Assembly: GCA_958496175.1 (NCBI GenBank)
Contig: OY292274.1
Location: forward strand, 33,767,482-33,831,481
Origin: Sisyra terminalis
Lineage: Eukaryota; Arthropoda; Insecta; Neuroptera; Sisyridae
Direction: 5' to 3'
DNA length: 64,000 nucleotides
The position numbers were made by a program, and so were the translations under genes. The stretch's first letter is position 1. Every line of letters begins with the position of its first letter. Positions 1-11,284 of this stretch are shown piece after piece. The notes under the pieces are model-generated. The model ran no database searches. It saw only the letters and a program-made list of their open reading frames with translations, and was not told the origin of the DNA.

Positions 1-892
1 GACGGTACGTCTCAGCTGACGATAGTGTTGCCGCACTGTCTTATACACATATTAGCTTATCAAATAAAAACCACATTTTCGGCCAGTTTTAAATTTGTTC
101 CTAAAAAACCGTGTAGTGAATTCAAATAAACTTATGCAAAATTAGTTTAAACTACATATTTTGAAAGTTTGGGAATATATCTTCGTTGATAATTTTTTTT
201 TCTTTATCATTTTTATTTATAATTTTTGAATCAGATATAAATATAAATCTCTAACAAAATTTATTACAACTTTTAAATCTAAAGAAACTAAAGTAATTAT
301 TCCTCCCTACACCTTTGTGTAGAATTGGATGTGAAAGGGCTGATTAAAATAAATTTAAAATATTCAATTACTGAATCTCCCAAAGATTACGTGTAATATC
401 ATAGTATTTTTAAATTTTAATAACCTTTTAAAGATTTAGTGAATCGTTTTGAAAATTTTCACAGATGCTTTAGCATTAAATAAGGAACATTATACTAAAA
501 TTTTAGTTGTCTGGTAACATTTTGACATATCTCCATAACACCCTTAAGGATACCAAGATAACCTTTAAGTTCGATTGTTCCGATTTTTCCTAGAACCGAT
601 TTGTCACAGAAGACTAGATTTGAAAATTGAAAGAAAACGTAAATAATGATCCTTCGAAAGGTGATACAGAAAAACTTAAGCAACAATAAACTTGCAATAA
701 ACAACAATAAATTTGCATTTACATAAATAATATCCATGCAGAACCGCACTTATTATATAGACAGATAAGGAGTACTTAGAGGCTCCCATGAAATGCGATA
801 AGAAAATGTGATAAATTAATGCTTTTACTATTTAAAACATCTGATTTTAAAATAATACTTTATCCTCAAAAACGGGGCTCATTGCGTAGTTA
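1..892. other. intergenic, nothing recognised
   Basis: AT-rich sequence with no ORF that shows domain-like composition. No RNA gene, long repeat or inverted repeat was recognised here. Confidence 0.5.
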
Positions 893-1080
893 TAAAACGA
901 TCCATACTACTTGAAGATCCCTAATGAGGATTACTTGGCAATCAAAATACGTATCTGGATAATACGTCATAAATACTATTTGTTAAAACTTTTGTTCAAA
1001 TTTACGTTTACAGTTTAATTTTATAAATAATATTTCATAAATTAGACTAAAATACATCTTATATATTGTTTACACAGTTT
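893..1080 (+). repeat. dispersed repeat family R3, copy 1
   Basis: About 190 bp that recurs, diverged, at about 30045-30295 and in part at 4432-4510. Shared landmarks in order are a GATCCAnACTACTTG-type start, the block TGAGGAnGnTTGCTTGnCAATC, then ATACGT and TTTTGTTCAAAT, and an AT-rich tail ending near ATACATnTTATATATTGT. No terminal inverted repeats or coding potential are visible, so a SINE or the 3' end of a retroelement is more likely than a DNA transposon. The family is not identified. Confidence 0.55.
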
Positions 1081-3420
1081 AAACTGTTCAAGCAGTGAAA
1101 AAATTTAATTGACCCTTTCTTCGTCTAAACTCTAAATTTAGCCCTAAATCTCTGTTTTTCATTTTTTAAATGGTTGTATAACTTTGAAATATTTCTTTAC
1201 TTCCTATAGTTGAAAAAAATGGTCTTTTACATTAATGGTTCACAAGTCATGACTAAACAAACCATTTGTGATGATATTTTTAAATGTCAAATGTTCATTT
1301 AGGGAAAAATCTATTCTCCAGATAACTAAGTGCCAAATTATTCTTAATCTGACTGCGTTTAGTTCGTTTTTGATAATTTACAACAAAAGCTCAGATTGCA
1401 GATAGGAATTTCTGAAGAAATTTTTTAAACTTTTTCGAAAGTTATACCTATTGCATTTTTCAAAATGTAGGGATCACTAATGAATTATTTTTAATTTGAA
1501 GTACTTTAAATATATGTACATTGTACGTACATACTTCCAACGACAATCTAAAAAGAGTGTCATCTTAATTTTTGTATTATAAATTATCAACGTTTATTAA
1601 TCTGTATTATATTTACATGTCAAACTTACCACTTAGAAAATTTAATAATTCGTAGTGCTAATAAATAAATAATGAAAGTTAACGAGTTTGGTTGGTTAGG
1701 TATTAGTGGTACTATAAAAGTAAAGTCAGAAACATACCTAATGTTGAAGCTTGGTAGATTTAATGTGGGTACAAAGTAATAGCAATTAGCATAAACGAAT
1801 TTATTACAAAAACGGCGCCACTAACGAGTTTTGAATGAATTGTAGGCATTAATATGAAACCAAAGTAAACATTCACACACAAATCTCCCAATAGTTAAGA
1901 AATAAAATAGGATCAAATGTTGAGTTATTTTTTAAACGATGCAGTAAAGAAAAAAAGCCGAGTGTCATAGAAATAATAATTCACGAGGAGAGAAAAGAAG
2001 AAAAAAATTAAATGAGCGTAGGTAGTCTCATGTGGTGATTGGAAATGAATTGAGGGGGGCACACTGGGGGCTCCAATATGGTCCCCAGGAGGGCAGAGCG
2101 CCACCGCCACAGGATCATTTATTTGTCTTTGAGATATCCGCCGCTCTCATTCGTTGCACACACTACTTAACTTTATTGTAAATTGTCTTTGTTTTAAGTT
2201 GGTGCTTCTTTTTTTTCATTTTCAATAAAATTGCAACACCATCCCATAAATTATTGACTTTGATATTTCTTGACTTCCACAAAGTTCATTCAGAAGGCCA
2301 TGACAATTTAACTGAAGAACAAGATATCCTTTTATTTATGCACCCGAAGATTTTTAAAAAAATGACTTTAATGAATTTAAAATCAGTCATCATTACATTG
2401 ATCGCTTCTAAAGAAGTTCATCAATCAACGTGAGTATTTCATTTGTAGAAGACAATAAAGATAAAAACGGTTCATTTATAATAAATTGTTCCAACCAAGA
2501 CATATCAGAAATAAAGAAAAGATTTTAAAAATTGCGTACACTTATTCCACCCATTAAATATTTTTCTTTGTCTCTTTTCTTGTTTTAGTTAACGTTTCCA
2601 TTTTAAGAAGCCCGTTGCGTCCTCCATTTTACAAACCAATCAATATTTGTTTCAACTTCCAGTTCCAACTTCGTTCATGAAAAGAATGACATATACCTAT
2701 CGACTTGAATTGAGCCAATCAAAATCCTAACTCAAGCGGGTTATCTTATCTTATTTTTAAAATCTCTTCACAACTAATATATGCGTTGTATATGGATATC
2801 AAATTGAATGATAATGATATAGAAAATTAAAATGAATACCGTAGAGGAAGCCCAAAACTGGTAATATGACTAAATCGAATAGGTTGTTTAAATTGGAAGC
2901 CGTTACTGCTTAGGTGCAAATGTGGGTAATGCTATTTAATTCAACCCTCAACTAAGCCGCAACAATCGAATTCTCCACTTTGACGTAATCAATTTTAAGA
3001 AGAAAAAATTTTTTCATTACTTAGATAAAATCAATATTTTTAAATTGTAAACTATATGTGTTCTGAAATGTTTTATGGTGTATGTAATTAAGATATAGAT
3101 TGATGGCTTACATCCAAAAATTTGCAACTATAGTGATTATAATTTTAAGGCTAGCTTTTAAATTTGAAAATAAAGAGACTAGATTTGGGCAAACTGGGTA
3201 GGAGTAAAGTAGTAAGTAAAACAATGGCCAAATATAATATAGCAAACGAAACCGAAACCGTTATTTAGTATACACTGAATTTTTCAACATGCACAGCCAT
3301 CCTCTATATGAAAATCGAATTTAAGGAGTAACATGAGTTTCACGGCTAAAAAAATAGTTTTTTTTTTATTATCTTATTATTTTCTACAACATCTCTAGAA
3401 TATTGTCCTAAACTTTCCAG
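1081..3420. other. intergenic; one GC-rich patch at 2040-2160
   Basis: Mostly AT-rich and featureless. The exception is about 2040-2160, where GC content jumps sharply. The patch is open in more than one frame on both strands but has no recognisable protein domain and no matching second exon that I could join. It may be an isolated exon of a gene with very large introns, or a transposon fragment. Confidence 0.4.
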
Positions 3421-3660
3421 TTGATTCGAGTAATAGTTTCGGAGATACAGCCTTGGGAAACTCAGCGCGCTGCAGGTATATCGGTGCAGCTGTTCATCTG
3501 TTGTCGCGTTTTTCTCGAAACTGTGTTTTCAAAGTCGATTGTCAAGATTTCTCAAGAAGTACTAAACCGATTTTGATGAAATTTTACACAGGTCTTTGAG
3601 ATACAACTCACAAAGACTTGGTGGAAGAGTTTGTTTTTTTTTTCAATTACAACTAATTAA
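3421..3660. repeat. probable repeat relic
   Basis: A block of higher complexity and GC content than its surroundings, ending in a phrase (ACTAAACCGATTTTGATGAA followed by ATTTTACACAGG) of a kind common in arthropod dispersed repeats. No second copy was seen in this window and no reading frame is intact. This is a guess from composition and resemblance, not a family assignment. Confidence 0.25.
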
Positions 3661-4431
3661 AAAGAAAACAATATAGAGTAAATTTCACCGAAATTTAAAT
3701 TTTTTTAAAAAAATTTTTACCAAAAATCCAATTTTCACTTTTTTTTCTTTTCTTATGTTCAAGTTCTTGTTTATGGTCTTAACTAAAATTCGTATTTTTT
3801 TTTTTCACTTCAGGCAACCCTGTCATCAAAGTTCTGCTGTCATCCGGACATCCCTTTTAAATATTTTTTTACAAAAATTTCAGAAATTCTTTGTCAAAGA
3901 TGTATGTTTAAGACAATAAAATGTATTTGTCCCGATTAAATCCCATGTAACTCTTTAAGAGCGTTGATTTAAATAAGTAATAACTAAACCCACTAGTCAT
4001 GCATTCCATGTTATAGCAGGGGGTTTTATTATTGTGATATGTGCACAAATAGTTTGTTTTTTAAAAATTATTGCAAATATTCTCAAACGAATTTGTATTT
4101 TTAATGTTATTCCTTGTAATTTTGTTAATTAATCTTTATTTATTTTGTCCAAACAATTAACATTTATACTGTATAGGTATCTACCTTAGTACAATATACT
4201 CCGAAGGGTAAAACGGATAATCGAGAAAAAAAATCGTTTTTGTTCCAAACAGTTCTTTGTATTTGTTCTTAAGCATTAGAACGTAATAAAAATAATTATT
4301 GAAAAAAGTTCCATTGTATGTTTAAATATATATTTTTTCATAATTTCTTTGCATACCCGTTTATGGTTTTAAAAAATTAAATAACGTCGTATAATCAAAA
4401 TAAGATTTTTTCTGAATCATCACAAAGCAGT

Positions 4432-4510
4432 TACGGAGTGATCCAAACTACTTGTTGACCACTGAGGAAGGTTGCTTGGCAATCGGAATATGTACTTCCA
4501 CAAGTTTCTT
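4432..4510 (+). repeat. dispersed repeat family R3, partial copy 2
   Basis: Carries the best-conserved part of the R3 repeat (GGAGTGATCCAAACTACTTG, then TGAGGAAGGTTGCTTGGCAA) but lacks the long AT-rich tail of the copies at 893 and 30045. Just upstream of 4860 is a separate GC-rich palindromic patch (GGGCCCAACCGGGCCC near 4810) of a kind common in insect DNA-transposon ends. Confidence 0.5.
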
Positions 4511-5603
4511 GCAAAATAGAAAATAAGGTAGTTTGAATCGAATGATATTTTAATACATTTCTTAAGCCAAGAAAAATAACAAAACGCAATATTAAGACAA
4601 AATGTTTCAGTACTTATGTATGACTTTCAACACAAATCGGGTTAAATTTTCCGGAAAAATCAGAAATTTCCTGAAACTGATTTTTCGAAAAAACTTTAAC
4701 TAATTATATCCAATCGAAAATGCAGCGAAAATTTGGAAAAACAAGTTTGACTTTTTCCAAAAAATTTATACCTAATAAAGGATAAGGGGCCGGATAAAGG
4801 GGAATTATGGGCCCAACCGGGCCCTGTATTTGGACAGGTCCCGTATTACCATCAAAATAAACAACAGCAAAATTTAAATTAAAGTAAATTACCAATCTGG
4901 CGATCCAAAAATAGTATTACTCAAAAAACACAAAAATTAAGTAGATAATAGCCAATAAATATTAGTCTCGAAAAATTTAAAAATAATAGCTTTTTAACAA
5001 ATAGTAGAACGGACGAAGAAAGGAGCTGAAAAACCAAAAGTAAAAAAAAATAACATTTAAAATCTTAAAATCCAAGCTCCCAAACTAATAAAACTTACTT
5101 ATTTTGAGTCTAAATAACATTTATTTTTTAAATAAAAAATAGAAAAATAAAAAGAAAGGAAATACCCTATAGCTTCAAGAATAAATTCTAGTTTATTTTA
5201 GGATGTTCATACCATAATCAATGTTTCCATCAGAAACTTTTAATAATCAGAAGATATAAAACCTCAATAATTAATCAAAATGTCAACATAAATATAAGGA
5301 TGTTAAATATCTAAGTTCTACTCAACGAAGGGTCATCAAGTTTACGAGTCTAACGATAAGAACAAAGTTAAGTCGCTGCGAAAATATATTACCCGATAAA
5401 TCAAAGCTCTGAGCTTGGGACAAGTCTACCGAAACACAAATCACAATTTTGCCACTATGATAAAATACAACTATTAAGACACAATATTTTTGTGTTGATA
5501 TATTTCTAAAATTAAGATTGTATTTTTATTTGTTTGTTGTTGATATTTTTTTTCTTTCAAAAAAGGGTATTTGTCATGGTTTTGTTTCGATCGGATGGTG
5601 TTA
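4511..5603. other. intergenic with a GC-palindrome patch
   Basis: AT-rich. The only structure seen is about 4785-4850, where a run of G/C-rich sequence contains the palindrome GGGCCCAACCGGGCCC. An open frame on the minus strand there has a Pro/Gly-rich composition that simply follows the GC skew, so I do not call a gene. Confidence 0.4.
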
Positions 5604-5845
5604 TCAAATCAAGTATGTAATGTTAAAGCTACTGAAACAAATAAATTTGGACGGAAGAGCTTGGCGCACTGACCCCTCAAACGGTAAATCCTTAATGTAA
5701 GCTGCCCCTCTGAATTTTCCGCCCGGTCGCGTTTGACAATCAAAAAGTTCTTTATGCATCCCATCGACAAAATGCAAATCTCCTTCAACATCGAAGGTAA
5801 ATCCCTCTGTATGTTCAACAGTCAATCGTTCAAGGGGATTTTCTA
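5604..5845 (-). pseudogene. orphan coding-like fragment, unknown family
   Basis: A minus-strand frame of about 75 codons reads like a globular protein: mixed charge, Gly-Gly and Pro-Gly turns, Asp-Val-Glu-Gly-Asp-Leu and His-Lys-Glu-Leu-Phe-Asp segments. The DNA is clearly richer in GC than its flanks. No initiator context is convincing and a stop lies just upstream in frame, so it would have to be an internal exon or a decayed gene. A second such fragment lies 0.4 kb upstream on the same strand (6210-6385), so both could be remains of one gene or transposon ORF. I do not recognise the family. The overlapping plus-strand frames are also open, which weakens the case. Confidence 0.3.
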
Positions 5846-6209
5846 TTCACCAAGAAAAACTTTTTACAATTCTGATAAAAGCTCAATTCAAAACAGAGAA
5901 TGTTTTAAACGAAAACCTTAAATTTTATTGTCAATTTCCACTTTCTTTTTTTCTTATATACCTAATAAGTAACTTCACAGCTATTGATAAACAACACTCA
6001 ACTTGAACTTGTAAGAAGATTCTTACTTTGTATAATAGAAGTTTTTCTATTATTTCGGATGAACCTCTAATGGTCCGAAGCTTGTGTAGGATGCTATTTT
6101 ACAAAAAGCCGACTTTCAACAAAAGCCAAACCCAATTCACATGTCAAAACACAATTTGATAGATCGACATACGTTCAGTTACCCATACATCAGTAGCAAA
6201 TAAATATGA

Positions 6210-6385
6210 TCCAAGTATTTTTAATGATCTATGAATCAAAAATCACTCCAACTACCCATACTTTGTCGGCGCCCGATCTTTTCATGTCTATGTCAATCAC
6301 GAATTCGTCCAAATGCGCCATCAATCGAACCTTAATGCATGTATTTTTAAATCCTTCTCCGACATTTAAATGTATGCTTAATGAA
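6210..6385 (-). pseudogene. second orphan coding-like fragment
   Basis: On the minus strand a frame of about 52 codons reads LMAHLDEFVIDIDMKRSG and continues to VWVVGVIFDS before a stop. The hydrophobic/charged alternation and local GC rise look like protein-coding DNA. It is bounded by in-frame stops on both sides, lacks a start, and no splice sites clearly rescue it. It may belong with the fragment at 5604-5845. No family is recognised. Confidence 0.25.
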
Positions 6386-6509
6386 TGTTTACCTTACCCC
6401 TTTAAATTTCAATTCAAAAAATCACTTATCCCTATTATACAATTAGAAAATTTTATTAAAATTTTCTTTATGGAAAATCAATTGCTCTTATATTATTTAA
6501 AATAGAAAT

Positions 6510-8839
6510 GCTACTTTGAAAAGCATATCAACATGAGCATTTCCCAATAGAGGGAATTATTCCAAGATAAGAGCTTAATAAGAGAATTCACCCCTTAGTC
6601 ACCCCCTCTTATGGTGACCACAATGGTCATACGTCATTATAGCAAGACACATTATCGATAAGTTGTAACTGACATTGTATGAGGAAAAACTTTAAGCTTT
6701 TGTGTTAAAATCATTTCGGGAATATTTTTCAAACGCTATTCTTATTAATGGTAAAATAAGCGTAAAGCTTGTGTCATTTCAGAAAATTTCCTATCTTTAA
6801 AATAAATATTTCAAAACGAGCTTATCATAATTGTTATTTAACTCCCTGAAGACATATGTGAACACTCATTCGTCATCGCTTCACAATGATCTTTCTTTTT
6901 CATCGCCTTGTCATATTATTTATTATTTCTCTGATATGAAACTCACCCCATTTAATCAATACAAAAGGAAATAATATTATGCTTATACGCAAAAGCTTGT
7001 CTTTAAAGAAAAATCAAGAGAATTAATTTTCCTAAAAGGACTTAGAAGTAACAAAAATCCTGATGGTTGCGCTTAATATCCTCACATCCTTTGAAACGTG
7101 AAAAGATTTTCTTCTATATGTAAATGTGATGGAAACTTTTACGAGGGTCTACGAGAACAAAAAGGTATTCAAAAAACTTTATGTAAGTATATCTTTAACC
7201 AATATATTTTGCATTGAAAATAAACTTACGAATGGATACAAAGAAAAAAGTATGAAATAAAAGTAAGTACTCTGACTATATACGAGTATACTATGAAATA
7301 AAATGCTCGAAAAGAAAATTGAAAATTTTATCTAAATTTATATTATCTATATAATAAATTAAAAGTAGCGATAAAGTGAAACTATATACAAGTAAACCTT
7401 CATAAATATTTCATAAAAATAAAAAGAATTACATTAGACTATCCGCATTCTATCAACTTAAAAATATAACTACGACATTCGCGAAAGAAAAAGTAACATG
7501 TATTGATAAAATAAATCATTTGTGATATAAATTTAATTACCTTTCATCATTTAAATAAAAGTAAAATACAGTGAAAATATCATAGCAAATCACAAATTGC
7601 ACGACAATAAACATAAAGAAATTCAAATTTATTCATTGCATTTATCACTTACAGAACAACACCCTCGGACTACTTATATTGCAGACTGCATTTCATTTCG
7701 TGCTAAAAAAATGTGCACTTTTAAATTTGCGTTGATCCATATCATTTGAATCCATAAATTTTACAATGCAACTACGTCCTTTTTACGATGTATGACATTT
7801 ATTACACATAATTTGATTTTTAGGGTTTTAATTATTTCAATTGGCAACTTATTACTTTTCCCTTTTTAACTGAAATAAAAAAATATTACACACGTCATTG
7901 TATTTTAAGTGAACAAAAAGTCTTATATCACAACCATAATACTCATGTTCCCAAAGCTAGCAGAATTGGTGTTTATTGAGTAGGGGTACGTAAAAATGTA
8001 TACTTAAACTATTTCCTAACGCAGATTTGCGCGTCCAAAACTATATATTTTACACTAAAAATTGTTTTCATATGAGATTATTTTCATTAGACCCAAAAAT
8101 TTCAAATCATTAGAGCCTTAGAGATATTGAAGAAAGTATTTTATAAGTAAACTATTTGATAGGCGATAACCTATATGAATTTGGTGCTTTCTATGATATA
8201 AACTATAAATTAGCCGTAAATCTATTTTCATTACAAATTACACCAAATACGATAATAATCGGTAATTATTTAGTAGCATTATAGAGATCGTACTACGCCC
8301 AGCGGCAAAATCGCTCGAATTTATTTTTTGTTGCTAGTGCTTTAAAATGTCAAATGCAAGGGAAGACAGTGTGACTCACAGTAAATGATAGAGGTCATTC
8401 CCCAGAAATTTATATCCTCTTCCCGCCCCATCAAAATAATTTCAATATTAGAAGCTTTTCTTATACTTATTTTGTTTCGGTGTATGATTGAGATAATCAA
8501 GATAAGCTTCTCATAATGAATAAATTATGATTTAATTGTTAGTAAAAAAAGTGCAAAAAATTATTTTCGATAAGTTTTTGTTTTGTTTATACAACCCTTA
8601 AACATTGCGAAAATAGTTTTGATAGTAATTGTGGCTGAGTCGTCTTGATACAATAAAAAAAGAATTTCGACAAAAAGAAACATTATGATTTCCTTCTCGA
8701 TCAAGAGAAAAGATATCAAGTGGATTCAGGAGCAGGTACAGTGATGAGACAAGGGGTCCAATACCCAATATCCAATACCCTTCCTTACCCTTTTAATTAA
8801 ACAAAAACTAAATATTGAAAATGTATAATTTGTAATTTA
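6510..8839. other. intergenic, nothing recognised
   Basis: Long AT-rich stretch without a supportable gene, RNA or multi-copy repeat. Confidence 0.45.
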
Positions 8840-9471
8840 CAGAGTCCGACCGAACTTTCAGTTTCGGTGAAAAACGAGCTTCGGCTTAGTTTCGGTTTCG
8901 GCTGTTGTTAAGCCGAAACTACGACCAAAACCGAAACTGAATTCGTGACATGCTAAAAAAATATTGTTTTTCACTTATCTTTTGATTCTTCGATTATGAA
9001 TAGTGATAACTATAGTTCATTAAAATTTTGTTTAATATTATCTTTCATATTTTTTTTTCAGTTCGAAGGAAAACTAATCAAAGTTTAGAAGATTTTTTTT
9101 TCTTTCTAAGATATAAGAAGGAGTACTTTCTATTTTGTGTACCTAAACATATAAGGTAAAAAGTTTTTTTTTTTGTTTTATATCTTTTTTTTTATTATTT
9201 TATGTTATTCGTAACTAATATTAAAAAGAAATATTAGGTGCATTTCTTTCAAATTAACCCCTTATTTCAACATAAATAATTTATTTGAAATAAGAAATGG
9301 TAATGATGTGTTATGTTAATATTAGCTCAAATATTAGAGACTAAATGATTAATGAATAAAGGATTTAAAATTAAAGACTGACAAATTATGATTAAAAATT
9401 TTTCTACGAAAACATCACCATATGTAGAACTTTCGGTTTCGGTCGCAAAAACTAGTTTCGGTCGGGCACTA
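8840..9471. mobile_element. hAT-like non-autonomous element (632 bp), family H3
   Basis: The two ends are inverted copies. The left begins CAGAGTCCGACCGAA and the right, read from the other strand, begins TAGTGCCCGACCGAA. Just inside the ends are repeated TTTCGGTTTCGG units in opposite orientation, with a dense patch at 8880-8945 and a second at 9425-9465. The CAGnG start and internal CGGTTTCGG arrays are typical of insect hAT miniature elements. There is no transposase ORF. I could not find a clean 8-bp target duplication: the left flank is GTAATTTA and the right flank does not match. Confidence 0.55.
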
Positions 9472-10944
9472 AGCCAATTTATAAAATTTTTGAATCTATA
9501 AAAAATTGTCAATACCTGTTTACCTGTTATTATCAACACAAAAATGTACATTGTATCATTTTTTTCAAAGATGAAGATCACATGAAGTGTTGCTCAATAT
9601 TAGAGCTTTCTCAAAAATTTTGAATTCTCGATAGAGGATTTATTTATTGTCAAAATATTTTGCTATATTTGGAACTTATGGAAGCATATATTTTGGCAGT
9701 TTCAGTAAAGAATACCATAAAACAGGATCATAAAACTTTTGGATGATATTTCTGGAAAATAACATCCAACACGAGCCTCAGTCTACTTTGAGCCATCCAT
9801 TCCCTCTTTTCGTTTTTGGGCTTTAGCATTATATAACGGTGGTTGTAATAAACGAATTTAAGCGACTTTTTGTTAACGACTGTAGAATTTAAATACAAAA
9901 TTTGAAAAATGTCTTGATTTCAATTTACAAAAGTTCCTAAATAGCCAATAAAAAAATACAAATTTGAATTTTGAAACAAAATAATTTTTTAAAATTATTA
10001 TAGAAAATATGATGTGTCAATTGTACTTCAAAAAAGATTGGTCCACAGTGCAGCGTTTCATCATTTTATCCAATCGGATTTCCTAAATAACCATTATCCT
10101 AAATAAATTTAAAATAAGATTTCTAACATTTTAGATTTTTTTTAAGAAATAAATAAAGTATTAAAGCTTGATAAAATTTCTAAATCGTAATGGTTCAAAT
10201 AACAATCCATAATGCGTTTATGAATTTACGTATATAATATTCGCCGGGAGCGAAGGCATGGTGGGGACAATTGAATCGATTGCAGCGCTAATAGCGGTCG
10301 AAATTTCGTTAAGTAACGCTCGTAACGCTTTTGTTGGCTCTAGTTGTAAATATACACATCAAAATTAAATATCAAGATGATTCATAATAGTTCTTCTGTA
10401 GTTAATTGGGAAAATGTATAAATATTACTTATTTATGTACGCCGGAAAAAAAATAGAATTCACTCTCATCACTCTTTCCTGTTTTATTCATATTTACTTT
10501 TTTTAAAAGCCACGGCAATAAAACAATTACTACAACAATCAAAAATTCGGTAACGAATCCATATAATGTATAATTTACCATAATTTAATGCAGCCGTCAG
10601 ATATCATTTCCATCCTGTACGCAGCGAAGAAGCATTAATATTAATAAAATATAATTTAATTATAATTAAAACAAAAGAAAAAAAATCAATTTTAAGCTAT
10701 CTTGTATTAAAAAAAATTAAGAGTTTAAAGAAAATAATGATACTTTGATACCATACATTTCGAAAATTTAGGTTCAGCTTAATAAAACTTATTTATAAGC
10801 CGATTATATACAATCATATAGCATATACATATAAATTTTTACTCAATTTTTGGATAAATATCCTTTTCAAACTATCTTCATTTCAATTTTTTTTTTAAAA
10901 ATGTTATCCTATTGTCTTCGTTTCACAAAACGACTATAGATGAG
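9472..10944. other. intergenic; GC patch at 10240-10345
   Basis: AT-rich with one unusual GC-rich interval at 10240-10345 (contains GCCGGGAGCGAAGGC and GATTGCAGCGCTAATAGC). It has no ORF, no inverted partner and no second copy here, and is probably part of an old transposon. Confidence 0.4.
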
Positions 10945-11184
10945 ACCAGAGAAGGGAGACCTATATGGAAGTTCAATTGATATGGACCGAGATTAGGCTA
11001 CTCTGTCGGTTCTCAGAGCTTCGGTTAGCCGACCACTAGTTGTCGCTGTACAAAATTAGTCATACAAAATTAGATATTAGCATTCGGCTAACAAAAGCTC
11101 TGAGATCTATCGACAAAGTAACCCAAACTTCGTCCACATTTTCAATACACAATTGTACTTTAAAATAAATCTCTCTTCTGTGGA
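10945..11184. mobile_element. foldback/MITE-like element (about 240 bp)
   Basis: Two arms of about 100 bp pair with each other over most of the element. Landmarks on the left are CCAGAGAAGGGAG, CAATTGAT, GGACCGAG, CTCAGAGCTTCGGTTAGCCGA. The reverse complement of the right arm shows CCACAGAAGAGAG, CAATTGTG, GGACGAAG, CTCAGAGCTTTTGTTAGCCGA. The loop is only about 40 bp. There is no coding potential and the target duplication is not clear. It lies 100 bp from the next element, which suggests a local insertion hot spot. Confidence 0.6.
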
Positions 11185-11284
11185 TAAGACAATTTAATAC
11201 AAAGAACGTTAAAAGCTCAAGAGTCAGATCAAGGTGGGTTTCTTTACAATTGAGTCTTAGGACAGATACTTTTCCCTAAGTTAA

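Noticed and set aside
1925..2110. 61-codon minus-strand ORF as a protein
   Set aside because: Only its first third lies in the GC-rich patch; the rest is poly-Phe from AT-rich DNA.
8620..8650. tRNA-like A box (GTGGCTGAGTCGTC)
   Set aside because: No B box or acceptor-stem pairing at the right distance; not a tRNA or S1 copy.
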